Shown one piece after another: positions 1 to 8,857 of a DNA stretch of 64,000 bases; position 1 is the stretch's first letter; each line of letters opens with the position of its first letter. Both the position numbers and the translations under genes were made by a program. Origin of the DNA: Alphaproteobacteria bacterium. GTDB lineage: Bacteria > Pseudomonadota > Alphaproteobacteria > Caulobacterales > Aquidulcibacteraceae. A model generated the notes under the pieces. The model ran no database searches. It was not told the DNA's origin and was given only the letters and a program-made list of their open reading frames with translations. Location: NCBI GenBank assembly GCA_027485915.1, contig JAIXQA010000048.1:29970-93969 (forward strand), read 5' to 3'.

Positions 1-2315
1 AGGCTGAAGCGCGCGTTTTGTTGGCCGATTGGCAAAGTATAGCCAACATCCAAATTCACGATGTTCCACTCATCCAGCAAAATTGTGTTGCTGGATGACG
101 TATAGTTGGAGCCGGTGAAGTTGGTAAAGAGGGAAGCGTCCCACTTGCCATCATCATAATAAAGGCCAGCATTGTACAAGAAGCCAGGCTGACGCTCGAC
201 ATCTTTGCCGATCAGAGAGGGGGTTGAGTCAAACGCGCTATATTGGTTCGACTGCAAGGTCAGGTTGCCGCTGAAACGCAAGTTGGAATTGATCTTGTAG
301 TCAATCGTGCCTTCAACCGCAAAAGACTCAGTCCCAACCAAATTCACCCTTTCGGTGAAGCCACCGGCACCATCATTGACGAACAAGACTTGGCGGCGAT
401 TGTCCAAGCTGGTCGCAAGGCCAGCGAGCGTCAAAGACACACGCTTCATATTCATCTTCAGACCGATTTCGCCCTGATTGATGATTTCGGCTTTGAAGGA
501 CGACGGCTGGAACAGAGAGTTGAACGAGACCGAACGCAATTCTGGGAAGAAGTAGCCGCGCGAGAAGTTGGCATAAAGGCTGACCCGGTCGGTTGCCTTA
601 TAGAGGCCGCCGATGGCGCCTGCCCACTCCGTTGTGGAAACTTTGCCCTTCGTGAAGGCACCATTGCCCCAGATCACATCGCGCAGCGAAGTCGACAGAT
701 TGGCGGTCGTGGAATCGGTGACCACGACTGACGTCCGTTCACGACTGATGTTCCCCGTCAGCTTCTCAACCCGGAAACCAATGTCGAGGTTGAACTTCTC
801 ACCAATCTTAATCTGGTCAGCGAAATAGCCAGCATAGCGCTCAGCTTCATGCTGGTTGTTCACATAGCCTGCACCGGCGTTCAACAAACCATTGCGCGAC
901 ACGATGGTTTGGGTCGCGCCATTGGTGACGACGAGATTGACCAAGCGCGGGCGGTTGTTCAATTCTGCCAGATAAGTCGTGGTGACATTATAGTCGCCAG
1001 CGCTGGCATTGCCGTAAAAGGCCCCCAAAGTGATGCTGTGATCCAAGGCACCGGTCACAAAACCTTTAGTCAGATTGACTTCGGCGGTGAAGTCTTCTGC
1101 TGGTCGAACCCGGTCGGTAAAACGGTTGGCGAACAGCAAGGTATTAGCTGCCACCGTCCCACCACCGACAAAGGTGAAGTTGGCATTGGCGGTGCTGCCG
1201 AGGCCACGATTGGTCAAAAAGCTTTGGAGGGTTTCGGGCACGTTGATGACGCCGTCACCGTCCGAGAACAGGCCGAACTTGTGCTTATAATCGCTGTATT
1301 TGATGCGGCCATTCGCCGCCCAGCCGGAATCGCCAAAACTCTTGTCAAAGGACAAAGCGATAAGGCCGCCGGTGGTGGCCACGCCGTCATTGATCTCCGA
1401 GACGAAATTGCCCGTTGGAGTCTTGAAGCCCAAGCTTGGGCCAAAATCATTCTGAACGGAATCGACAATTTGGCCATCATTGCCTCTCAGGCGCTCACGC
1501 GTGGCACCATTGAGCGGGATTGGCAGATAGAAATGGGCCTGGTCATCGATATATTGGCCAGACAAAGTGATCGAGCCACTGCCATCACCAAAGCGATAGT
1601 CGAGGTTGCCGCGAATTTGGCCGCCGACCGTATCAAGATTGGTATCGAGCGGACCCTTGTCGCTGCGATAGAAGCCAGAAACCGCATAGAACAGGTTTTC
1701 GCTGAGTGGACCGCTGACCGCGAAGTCACCCCGGACACGGCCTTCTTCAGCCACTTCCACTTGCGCGACACCCTGATAGGAATCGCCACCCTTCTTGCTG
1801 ATATAGTTGATCAGGCCTGCAACCGATCCGGGGCCAAACAAATTAGACACACCACCTCGCACAAACTCCAGACGCTGAACGCCCAAATCGTTGCGGTAAT
1901 AGACGTCATAGGCGGACGAGTTCAGACCAAAGCTCGAAAGGACGGTGATGCCGTCATACATCAGGGGCGTAAACTGATATTGACCGCCCGATGGCAGACC
2001 TTTGACGAAGATGTTCGCTGCAACTTCGCCGCCGCCACCATCAGCTTTGATAGTGGGTACAGAGTTTAGAATATCGGCTTGGCCACCGGACGATAGACGC
2101 GACAAGCTTTGCGCGTTCAATTGGGTTACGGCCAAGGGGGTATCCAAGGCAACACGGCTACGGCTGGTACCCGTGACGATAACGACTTCGACTTCTTTCT
2201 CTGGCGCATCCGTGGCGGAAGCAGCCGCCGACTGATTCTGGGCCCAAGCCATAGGTGCGAAGGCAAAAAGCGACACGCTGCCCAAAGCGATCGCCAGTTT
2301 TGACGTTGTTTTCAT
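1..2315 (-). CDS. TonB-dependent receptor, C-terminus cut by window edge
   Basis: The frame starts at an ATG at 2315 and runs without a stop to base 1, so the C-terminal barrel strands lie outside the window. The N-terminus reads MKTTSKLAIALGSVSLFAFA and then APMAWAQ, a clear signal peptide. A TonB-box-like EVVIVTG segment follows, then a plug domain containing LNSVPTIKADGGGGE, VKGLPSGGQYQF and EFVRGGVSNLFGPGSVAG. Family members are outer-membrane gated channels that import large or scarce nutrients using TonB energy. It is transcribed away from a ROK-family regulator 100 bp upstream, which suggests a carbohydrate-type substrate; that is inference. About 770 residues are visible and I see no frameshift. 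Confidence 0.9.
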   Translation of the reverse strand, partial: MKTTSKLAIALGSVSLFAFAPMAWAQNQSAAASATDAPEKEVEVVIVTGTSRSRVALDTPLAVTQLNAQSLSRLSSGGQADILNSVPTIKADGGGGEVAANIFVKGLPSGGQYQFTPLMYDGITVLSSFGLNSSAYDVYYRNDLGVQRLEFVRGGVSNLFGPGSVAGLINYISKKGGDSYQGVAQVEVAEEGRVRGDFAVSGPLSENLFYAVSGFYRSDKGPLDTNLDTVGGQIRGNLDYRFGDGSGSITLSGQYIDDQAHFYLPIPLNGATRERLRGNDGQIVDSVQNDFGPSLGFKTPTGNFVSEINDGVATTGGLIALSFDKSFGDSGWAANGRIKYSDYKHKFGLFSDGDGVINVPETLQSFLTNRGLGSTANANFTFVGGGTVAANTLLFANRFTDRVRPAEDFTAEVNLTKGFVTGALDHSITLGAFYGNASAGDYNVTTTYLAELNNRPRLVNLVVTNGATQTIVSRNGLLNAGAGYVNNQHEAERYAGYFADQIKIGEKFNLDIGFRVEKLTGNISRERTSVVVTDSTTANLSTSLRDVIWGNGAFTKGKVSTTEWAGAIGGLYKATDRVSLYANFSRGYFFPELRSVSFNSLFQPSSFKAEIINQGEIGLKMNMKRVSLTLAGLATSLDNRRQVLFVNDGAGGFTERVNLVGTESFAVEGTIDYKINSNLRFSGNLTLQSNQYSAFDSTPSLIGKDVERQPGFLYNAGLYYDDGKWDASLFTNFTGSNYTSSSNTILLDEWNIVNLDVGYTLPIGQQNARFS

Positions 2316-2387
2316 TGTTTCTCTCCCCGTCGTTGGGTTTCCGCAAAGACCCCAACTGTTCATGAATGTTTCAAGACTAGCAGGAAT

Positions 2388-2407
2388 ATAACTTATGACA
2401 AGTATTA
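2388..2407. promoter_or_regulatory. Candidate operator between TonB receptor and ROK regulator
   Basis: An inverted repeat, ACTT-atgac-AAGT at 2391-2403 with AT-rich flanks, sits in the 99-bp divergent intergenic region. ROK repressors commonly bind AT-rich inverted repeats near their own promoter. The match is short, so this is a tentative operator. Confidence 0.3.
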
Positions 2408-2414
2408 TTCAACC

Positions 2415-3602
2415 GTGGCTGAGTTGCACTCCGATAAACTTCGCGTCAAACTGAAAACCATGACGCAGAAGTTCCTACCCCATGACCAGTTCGGGCTGCC
2501 CTCTGACAGCGAAATGGCGATCCTCAGTCATATTCTGCGCAATAAGGGTGCGGCCCAGCCCGATATTGTATCGGCGACAGACCTGTCGCAGCAGACGGTA
2601 TCGCGCCTCGTCAATGGCTTGTTGGCGCGTGGGGCCGTGCAATTAGGTGGCCGAATCCCCAATGGCAAACGGGGGCAGCCCCGGCTGAAATTAGAAATCG
2701 CGCCGAGCTACGCCTATTCGCTTGGCGTGGCATTGATGACCGACGCTATGTCCGTCCTTTTGATGGATTTTGCGGGTCAAGTCGTCGACTATCATTATGT
2801 CGAAATGCCAAGGATGAGCCGCAGCGCCGTATTCGCCCAGCTTGACAAAATCGTAGACGGATTTTTGAAGCGCCATCCCCAAGCCAAAGACCGCTTGCTG
2901 GGCGTGGGCGTTGGCATATCTGGCTATAGTCTTGATGGCCGGGCCCGATATAACCCGCCAACGGCCCTTGATGATTGGGCCATGGTGGACATTGATCGTC
3001 TGTTCACCGAAGCGCTTGGTTTGCCAGCTTGGGTGGAGAATGACGGCAATGCGGCCGCCATTGGCGAAAGCCTCCTAGGTGTCGGACGGCGTTATGCCAA
3101 TTTCGTCTATGTCTTCATCGCAGCAGGTATTGGTGGCGGTGTCATTTCAAACCACCAGCTTTTGCGCGGCATTCATGGCAATGGTGGCGAGATTGGTCTG
3201 ATCTTGCCCCGTAACATGTTTGAGTTGCCCACACTCGAAACCCTATTGGCCTCCATCCAGGAGCAAGGGATCGAGGTTTCGAGCATTTCAGAAATGCTAG
3301 CACGATTTGATGTGAATTGGCCGGGCATTGACGCCTGGATCGAACGAGCCCGCGATCCACTTTCACTGATTGCCTCATCCATTGCAGCCCTGCTGGACCC
3401 TGAGGCGATTGTACTTGGTGGGCGTCTGCCTGCGGAGTTGTCGCAAAAGATCATCCCCAAGCTCGAACTCTATGACGACGCCCGCCGCGAGGAACCAAGA
3501 CCGTTACCAAAGTTCTTGCTCTCGGAGACGAAAGTCGATGCCTGCGCCATTGGTGCTGCCATGCTTCCACTTGAAAAACAGTTTTTCGCCAGCATGGTTT
3601 GA
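2415..3602 (+). CDS. ROK-family transcriptional regulator
   Basis: A 395-residue protein with an N-terminal winged helix (about residues 30-80, containing ATDLSQQTVSRLVNGLL) followed by a ROK sugar-kinase-like domain. The ROK signatures are VENDGNAAAIGESL and FIAAGIGGGVISN, then an HGNGGEIG segment. The usual CxCGxxGCxE zinc motif after this point is not present, so it may be a degenerate ROK member. ROK regulators bind a sugar or sugar phosphate and repress uptake genes. It is divergent from the TonB receptor at 1-2315, its likely target. The start used is GTG 2415; ATG 2460 is an alternative. Neither has a good ribosome site. Confidence 0.85.
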   Translation: MAELHSDKLRVKLKTMTQKFLPHDQFGLPSDSEMAILSHILRNKGAAQPDIVSATDLSQQTVSRLVNGLLARGAVQLGGRIPNGKRGQPRLKLEIAPSYAYSLGVALMTDAMSVLLMDFAGQVVDYHYVEMPRMSRSAVFAQLDKIVDGFLKRHPQAKDRLLGVGVGISGYSLDGRARYNPPTALDDWAMVDIDRLFTEALGLPAWVENDGNAAAIGESLLGVGRRYANFVYVFIAAGIGGGVISNHQLLRGIHGNGGEIGLILPRNMFELPTLETLLASIQEQGIEVSSISEMLARFDVNWPGIDAWIERARDPLSLIASSIAALLDPEAIVLGGRLPAELSQKIIPKLELYDDARREEPRPLPKFLLSETKVDACAIGAAMLPLEKQFFASMV

Positions 3603-3613
3603 ATAGGCAGCGC

Positions 3614-4087
3614 CTAAACCGGACAATCGCCGAGCCTCTTACCGCTGACTTTCGTTTCCAGGACGCGGTGCAGAAATTGGGCACGGCCCACCACGATGAA
3701 CTCCATTTCCGAAACGCTTCCCTGCCATTGTGTTGTCAGCACCCCAAAGGGCATGGCACAGCGCGTTTCAAAACGAATAGCCATGCCATCCACCATAAGC
3801 CTCCGCGTATCGCAGGTGACCGCTTCACGCCCCTGCGGGGGTGACGGTTTCAAGGGGGCTGTGGCATCGGCTTGAAGTTGGGCTTGGGTAAAGCAGGCCG
3901 TGCGAGTTTGGACTTGGCCAGCATCCGGGCCGAGGTTCATGCTCTGGCTCATTTGCCATTGGCCCGGTTGGAAGTGGAGGGATGTAATGATATCTGGGGG
4001 TGCGGGTGCCGCCCCACACAGCGCGAAGACGGCAAGCCCCGCAACAACAAGGCCGGATGCGAGATTGCTTGCGAACTTAAACAACAT
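3614..4087 (-). CDS. DUF3617 family secreted protein
   Basis: 157 residues with an N-terminal hydrophobic segment (about residues 8-28, ending CGAAPAPPD) that looks like a signal peptide. The mature part has the DUF3617 pattern: a PGQWQMSQSMN strand near the start, a TRTACFTQAQL cysteine segment, then CDTRRLMVDG and a final CPV. The function of DUF3617 proteins is unknown. It ends 11 bp from the ROK gene (convergent) and is divergent from the response regulator at 4261, sharing a 173-bp intergenic region that holds repeat operators. Co-regulation with that system is possible but unproven. Confidence 0.75.
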   Translation of the reverse strand: MLFKFASNLASGLVVAGLAVFALCGAAPAPPDIITSLHFQPGQWQMSQSMNLGPDAGQVQTRTACFTQAQLQADATAPLKPSPPQGREAVTCDTRRLMVDGMAIRFETRCAMPFGVLTTQWQGSVSEMEFIVVGRAQFLHRVLETKVSGKRLGDCPV

Positions 4088-4112
4088 GGTTTTGACCTTT
4101 CGACTAAAGAAG

Positions 4113-4159
4113 GTCAGACCCTAAATCAGGTCTAAAATTTTTGGTTGGCAAGGTCTGAC
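4113..4159. repeat. Inverted repeat GTCAGACC / GGTCTGAC
   Basis: GTCAGACC at 4113-4120 is perfectly complementary to GGTCTGAC at 4152-4159, separated by an AT-rich 31-base spacer. A further AGGTCT lies between them. It sits between the DUF3617 gene and the response regulator gene and could be an operator pair or a 5'-UTR stem. Confidence 0.4.
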
Positions 4160-4174
4160 GCGGAACGCCTCGAT

Positions 4175-4192
4175 TGTGACAATCTGTGACAA
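4175..4192. promoter_or_regulatory. Tandem TGTGACAA repeats, candidate response-regulator operator
   Basis: Two exact TGTGACAA copies (4175-4182 and 4185-4192) are spaced 10 bp start to start, the geometry bound by OmpR/PhoB-type dimers. A related TGACATCG/TGTCACAA pair stands before the TonB receptor at 6425. The sites are visible; the binding protein is inferred to be the adjacent regulator. Confidence 0.5.
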
Positions 4193-4260
4193 GGTGATTG
4201 AATGTGTGCGCTTTCTGAGGTGAAGGGAGACCATTACGCCCAGTTTTGGAACCTGCACTT

Positions 4261-4995
4261 ATGATTACACCGGAGACGCCTCATATCTTAATTGTCGATG
4301 ATCATCGCGAGATCCGCGACAGCCTCGGCGCATTCCTGCGGCGGCATGGCCGGCGGGTTACCACGGCAGAATCTGTCGCCGCCGCCCGAGAAGCAATGAA
4401 GGTGAATCGGTTTGACCTCATCGTCCTCGATATCATGATGCCGGGCGAGGATGGTTTGTCTTTTTGTAAATCCCTGATCCCCAGCCAGTCACCACCTGTC
4501 ATTTTGATTTCGGCGCGCGGCGAAGATGTCGACCGCATCGTTGGGCTAGAGATAGGGGCTGACGATTATCTGCCAAAGCCTTTCAACCCGCGTGAGCTTT
4601 TGGCGCGCATTGATGCGGTAATCCGACGCGCGGTCCAGCCGCCGCGGGGTAGCGTCACCGGAAGTCTAAAAAAGGCGCGGTTTGGCGATTGGTCGTTCAG
4701 TCCGACCCAATTCAGGCTACAACGAGACGGCCAAGCGCATTTGCTGCTCTCCTCGACGGAGGCACGCCTGCTTCAAGTTCTTGTCCAGCGCCCCGGAATC
4801 GCCTTCTCGCGCGATCAATTGTTAGATCTCTCCAGCGTGCATGGCCTCGACATCAGCGAACGAGCCATCGACACCCAAATCTCTCGGCTCCGGAAGAAGC
4901 TGGGCGATGAGCCTAAAAACCCTCGCTTCATCCAGACCATCTGGGGCGGCGGCTATGTCTTTGCGGAGGCTGTCACATGGTCGGACGAAAACTAG
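4261..4995 (+). CDS. OmpR/PhoB-family response regulator
   Basis: The receiver domain (residues about 8-125) has the acidic pair DD at 13-14, phospho-acceptor Asp57 in VLDIMMPG and the LPKPF lysine. A C-terminal winged helix (about 145-240) contains SERAIDTQISRLRKKLGD and the FIQTIWGGGYVF wing. I use ATG 4261; the longer TTG start at 4246 adds five residues and has no better ribosome site. It overlaps the sensor kinase gene by 19 bp, the usual coupled arrangement. Tandem TGTGACAA repeats just upstream suggest autoregulation. The downstream TonB receptor is the likely target. Confidence 0.92.
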   Translation: MITPETPHILIVDDHREIRDSLGAFLRRHGRRVTTAESVAAAREAMKVNRFDLIVLDIMMPGEDGLSFCKSLIPSQSPPVILISARGEDVDRIVGLEIGADDYLPKPFNPRELLARIDAVIRRAVQPPRGSVTGSLKKARFGDWSFSPTQFRLQRDGQAHLLLSSTEARLLQVLVQRPGIAFSRDQLLDLSSVHGLDISERAIDTQISRLRKKLGDEPKNPRFIQTIWGGGYVFAEAVTWSDEN

Positions 4996-6308
4996 TTGGC
5001 TCTACCCTTGCGATGCAAGTGGGGGGGCTTGCCATTCTGGCTGTCATCCTTTCCAATATTCTGACGGTTGTTTTCTTTTTTGGCGACCGTAATGAGATCA
5101 TTCGCACTATCGTCAATTCGGAGACGATTGCGCGTTTAACCCCCGTTGTCGCCGCGCTCGAACAGGGCGAAGCCTTGCGCTTAGACGAGACCTTGACAGT
5201 CCGCCCTGCTGGCAATTGGAAAGCTGACCCAAGGATTTGGCAAGAGGCCCCAATTCTGGCGGGCCAAATCATGTCCAATTCCGGATCAAAAGACTTACGC
5301 GTTTTCACACCCCGAGTTTCCACATTCACATTTAGCGATTTGTTTCAGCAAGTGCAGCACGGTGGCCCGCAGGTGGCGGCCATCCTCAGGCCCCTCAATC
5401 AAGCACCGCTTGTTATTCTTGTGCGAATTCAGCCGGATTTGCCGCCACCTTTAGCCGCCCTTATCGCCACATTGATCTCTGGGGTGCTGATTACGTTTGG
5501 CACCAGCTTTCTGATAGGGCGTATGACGCAGCCCTTAACGACGTTGGCGGCGGCATCGGAGCGAATTGGCCAAAGCGCTCAAATTGAAAGGGTTCCAGTG
5601 CGCGGACCCTTGGAACTTCAGATCGCAGCTGGCGCGTTCAATCGCATGGCCCAGAGGATCAGCCAATTGCTTGACCGCCAACGAGCAACACTCTGGGCCC
5701 TAGGCCATGATTTACGCACGCCCGTGACCGCCATGCGCATCCGGCTTGAACTGGTCGAGGATGAGGAGTCGCGCAACCGTTTACGAGAATCCGTGCACGA
5801 GATAGAACGCGTGGTTGAAGATGCCCTGTTTCTGGCCCGCAGCGAATTGGCCGCCCCACCAACACAACTGGCGAGCTTAGATGAGCTTGTTGAACGCGCG
5901 GTCACTGGCCTCAAAGAAGCAGACCCCGCCGCCCGCAGTCGCCTAGCGATCCTCAAAGATCCGAGGGCGAAAGTTCTAGCCCGTCCAAATGATGTCGTGC
6001 GTGCTATCCGAAATCTGGTTCATAACGCCCTTCGCCACACGTCCGGTCCAGTCCAAGTCCGTGTCTTGGCAGAACCAAACCCAGCCATCGAAGTCGGGGA
6101 TTGGGGGGAAGGCCTTCCCGCAGAAGTACTCCAAGCCCCTGGTGAACCCTTTGTGCGCGGCGACCAAGCGCGTAGCGCTGACGGCAGTACTGGCTTGGGA
6201 CTGGCCATTGTACGATCGATTGCCGAAAGTCACAGAGCGCAATTGAGCGCTGAGAATCGTCGCGGCGAAACTGGCACGATCATGCGGCTCGTGTTCGAAG
6301 CTGGTTAA
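4977..6308 (+). CDS. Sensor histidine kinase, EnvZ-type
   Basis: 443 residues. Transmembrane helix 1 spans about 12-36, a periplasmic loop about 37-155, and transmembrane helix 2 about 157-182, followed by a HAMP linker. The HisKA H-box is ALGHDLRTPVTAMR with His244. ATP-binding boxes are NLVHNALRHT (N), EVGDWGEGLP (G1) and STGLGLAIV (G2). A GGAG ribosome site precedes ATG 4977. Partner of the overlapping response regulator. The signal is unknown; the periplasmic loop has no domain I recognise. Confidence 0.92.
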   Translation: MVGRKLVGSTLAMQVGGLAILAVILSNILTVVFFFGDRNEIIRTIVNSETIARLTPVVAALEQGEALRLDETLTVRPAGNWKADPRIWQEAPILAGQIMSNSGSKDLRVFTPRVSTFTFSDLFQQVQHGGPQVAAILRPLNQAPLVILVRIQPDLPPPLAALIATLISGVLITFGTSFLIGRMTQPLTTLAAASERIGQSAQIERVPVRGPLELQIAAGAFNRMAQRISQLLDRQRATLWALGHDLRTPVTAMRIRLELVEDEESRNRLRESVHEIERVVEDALFLARSELAAPPTQLASLDELVERAVTGLKEADPAARSRLAILKDPRAKVLARPNDVVRAIRNLVHNALRHTSGPVQVRVLAEPNPAIEVGDWGEGLPAEVLQAPGEPFVRGDQARSADGSTGLGLAIVRSIAESHRAQLSAENRRGETGTIMRLVFEAG

Positions 6309-6322
6309 GCCTCGATGCAGCC

Positions 6323-6341
6323 GTGACATCGTTTGTCACAA
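6323..6341. promoter_or_regulatory. GTGAC-N7-GTCAC element before TonB receptor
   Basis: GTGACATCG at 6323-6331 and TTGTCACAA at 6333-6341 form an inverted GTGAC/GTCAC pair. The second half is the reverse complement of the TTGTGACAA repeats at 4174-4192. The position, 80-100 bp before the receptor ATG, is right for an operator of the neighbouring two-component system. Confidence 0.45.
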
Positions 6342-6424
6342 CTCCATAAATCCGTGGCGCACATCGCCTAACGGCCTGATCTAAAAGCAAGACCATCCCG
6401 CCCCTAGAAAAATGAGATGGTCTA

Positions 6425-8803
6425 ATGAAACTCACATATTTCCTTGCTTCCAGCGCGCTTTGCCTGTCGCTCGGTATACCACAGATCATTTTGGCGCAGG
6501 CTGCACCCGCAGGGCCTGGTGCCGATCCAAACATGGAAGTCGTGGTTGTGCGCGGGTCGCGCCTGCCAGAAAGCGTGCCCGGCGACGTCACGCCAGAGAT
6601 GGTATTGGGAACATTCGAAATTCGCACGACGGGTGCGACCACCTTGCCAGAACTGCTGTTAACACTCCTGCCCCAAACCCAAAGCGGTATGCGCCGCGGT
6701 GACAATAAGCCCATCCTTTTGGTGAATGGCCGAAGAGTCGCTGACTTTAGTGAAATTCGTGCGATCCCCGTGCGCGCGATCCGGCGCGTAGAAGTCTATC
6801 CAGAAGATGTGGCGCTGCGTTATGGCTTCCCGGCTGATCAGAAAGTCGTCAATCTGATCCTTGTCGGCACGTTTTCAATCACCGGCATCTCCGGCGGGTT
6901 TGGTCAGTCTGCGGATGCCGAACGTCAGACCTATGACCTTGTGCGCGACAGTACCAAAATCGATACCAATGGCCGGACAGTCTTTAGTCTAGATGCGCAG
7001 AAGGCCTCTGGCGTGAGTGAGGAAGACTTTGGGATTTCTCTCTCACCCGGCGGAATACCTAGTATCCGGAGCATCTTACCAGAAACGGAGACCTATCGCT
7101 TCTCAGGTTCCATCGGTCGCTCGGTCACACGCTTGGGTGAGCAAGGCTATGCCACACTCGGCGTCGACGCCCAATCTGATACAAGCCAGTCCATTCTCTC
7201 GCGATCATCAACGGGCGCACAATTGGCGCGCGATTATGAGGCGACCAAAGCAAAGGCTTCTGCCACGCTAGAAGGCATTGTAAAGGACCGTCGCTGGAAT
7301 GTGATTGTCTCCGCACGTTCCGAAGATACGGCCACGCGGACAGACCGGGCCGATGGGGCCAGCCGCGACCGCACCAATCAGAAGCTTACGGGTGCTTCCT
7401 TTGACAGCACCTTGGCAGGGCCGGTCCCCGGTCTTTTAGCTGGAACGGGTGCTTTTAATCTGCGGACACAAGCCTCTACCGAAAAGCTTGAATCTGACTA
7501 TCGGCGCGGTTTGCTGACGGGCTCTGAAGATATTGACCGCACCAAGATTGATCTGAACGCCAGTGTGACCATTCCTTTGGCCAGCCGCAAAACCGCCGGA
7601 AACAAGCTGGGCGATGTGTCGCTAACTCTCAATGGCGAGTTGGGGAGCAGCAGCGACCTTGGCGGCTCTGGCGGGTGGGGCGCAGGCCTTAATTGGTCGC
7701 CCAACAATGCGCTTCAATTCACCACGCGCTTTAGCACCAGCGAGAAACTGCCCACTCTGGAGCAATTGGGAGGGCCACAAACCAATATTCCATCAGCCTC
7801 CGTCTATGATGCGCGGACGGGCCAAAGCCTCAGGCTGGACGAGACACGCGGCGGCAATAAAGCGCTACAACCCGAGCAGCAACGCGACTTTAGCTTGGGG
7901 GCCACATTCGCGCCGCTTCAAATCGAAGGTCTCCACCTGTCTTTGACTTATGCGCGCACCAAGACGGAGGATTATATCGGCAGCCTTGGCGTCAACACAC
8001 AGGCAGCAGAGACCGCCTTTTCAAGCCGCTACCAGCGTAACAGTGCCGGAACATTGATTGGACAGGACACACGCGCCCTAAACCTGGGGGACTGTGAGAC
8101 TGAGACTTTGAGCTTTGGCCTGTCTTATAGTCGCAACTTTGGCCAAGCCCCGCAATTCCTCCGCGACATTGTTGCCAAGGTTCAAAAGGCGCAAGATGAG
8201 AACCCAGACGCGACAGCCCTGCCTGGCGGCCTACCGCCCGGCATCACGCCGCCACCCGGCTTCAAACCGCCGCCAGGCGGCTCTCCGCCTGACTTCAATC
8301 AACTCCTGCAAGCCGCAAAAATTCCCGGTGGCCGATGGAACATTGGCTTAAACTATGCCTACACGCTGGATGACACGCTGATTTTGAAAAATAGCGGCGT
8401 TAAGCTGGATTTGTTGGATGGCGGCGCGCTCGACACAGAGATGGGGCGTAGGCACCAACTGACCCTCAATGGCGGCATCAATTATCGCGGGCTTGGCGGG
8501 CGCCTCGCTGCGGTCTGGAAAGGTGAGAGTGAAATCGCAACCGGATATGGGGCAGAGCGTTTGTTCGTCGATGATCAGGCCACTTTGGACCTATCGCTGT
8601 TCGCCTCGACGGATTTAATGCCACAACTCAACATGGCGATCCCCTTCCTAAATGGGGCACAAATTCGATTTGAAATCAATAATCTGACCGATAGCGAGCG
8701 GGAGGTCACAAACTCAACGGGCTTGGTACCAACGGCCTACCAAAGCGCGCTCTTCGAACCCGAAGGCCGCAGCTATAAGCTCAGCCTGAAGAAACAATTC
8801 TAG
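6425..8803 (+). CDS. TonB-dependent receptor with Pro/Gly-rich insertion
   Basis: 792 residues with a signal peptide (about 1-25, ending ILAQAAP), a TonB-box-like MEVVVVRGSRLPE, a plug with ILLVNGRRVADFSEIRAIP and RRVEVYPEDVALRYGFPADQ, then a 22-strand-type barrel ending YKLSLKKQF. Around residues 595-625 lies an unusual proline/glycine-rich stretch (GGLPPGITPPPGFKPPPGG), probably an extracellular loop. It follows the two-component pair by 116 bp in the same direction, with matching operator-like repeats in the gap, so that system probably controls it. The substrate is unknown. Confidence 0.9.
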   Translation: MKLTYFLASSALCLSLGIPQIILAQAAPAGPGADPNMEVVVVRGSRLPESVPGDVTPEMVLGTFEIRTTGATTLPELLLTLLPQTQSGMRRGDNKPILLVNGRRVADFSEIRAIPVRAIRRVEVYPEDVALRYGFPADQKVVNLILVGTFSITGISGGFGQSADAERQTYDLVRDSTKIDTNGRTVFSLDAQKASGVSEEDFGISLSPGGIPSIRSILPETETYRFSGSIGRSVTRLGEQGYATLGVDAQSDTSQSILSRSSTGAQLARDYEATKAKASATLEGIVKDRRWNVIVSARSEDTATRTDRADGASRDRTNQKLTGASFDSTLAGPVPGLLAGTGAFNLRTQASTEKLESDYRRGLLTGSEDIDRTKIDLNASVTIPLASRKTAGNKLGDVSLTLNGELGSSSDLGGSGGWGAGLNWSPNNALQFTTRFSTSEKLPTLEQLGGPQTNIPSASVYDARTGQSLRLDETRGGNKALQPEQQRDFSLGATFAPLQIEGLHLSLTYARTKTEDYIGSLGVNTQAAETAFSSRYQRNSAGTLIGQDTRALNLGDCETETLSFGLSYSRNFGQAPQFLRDIVAKVQKAQDENPDATALPGGLPPGITPPPGFKPPPGGSPPDFNQLLQAAKIPGGRWNIGLNYAYTLDDTLILKNSGVKLDLLDGGALDTEMGRRHQLTLNGGINYRGLGGRLAAVWKGESEIATGYGAERLFVDDQATLDLSLFASTDLMPQLNMAIPFLNGAQIRFEINNLTDSEREVTNSTGLVPTAYQSALFEPEGRSYKLSLKKQF

Positions 8804-8815
8804 TCCAAGGCTAGA

Positions 8816-8844
8816 GCCTCTGCGCCCTGTGCGGGCACAGAGGC
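8816..8844. terminator. Convergent stem-loop after TonB receptor
   Basis: GCCTCTG (8816-8822) pairs perfectly with CAGAGGC (8838-8844), with further GC pairs inside. It lies between the converging receptor and fasciclin genes and probably ends transcription from both sides, although no long T-run follows. Confidence 0.55.
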
Positions 8845-8857
8845 CGCTCATTCTGGG

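Noticed and set aside
243..2069. Long forward open frames in the first 2 kb
   Set aside because: They are shadows of the reverse-strand TonB receptor, whose translation shows a signal peptide and plug motifs.
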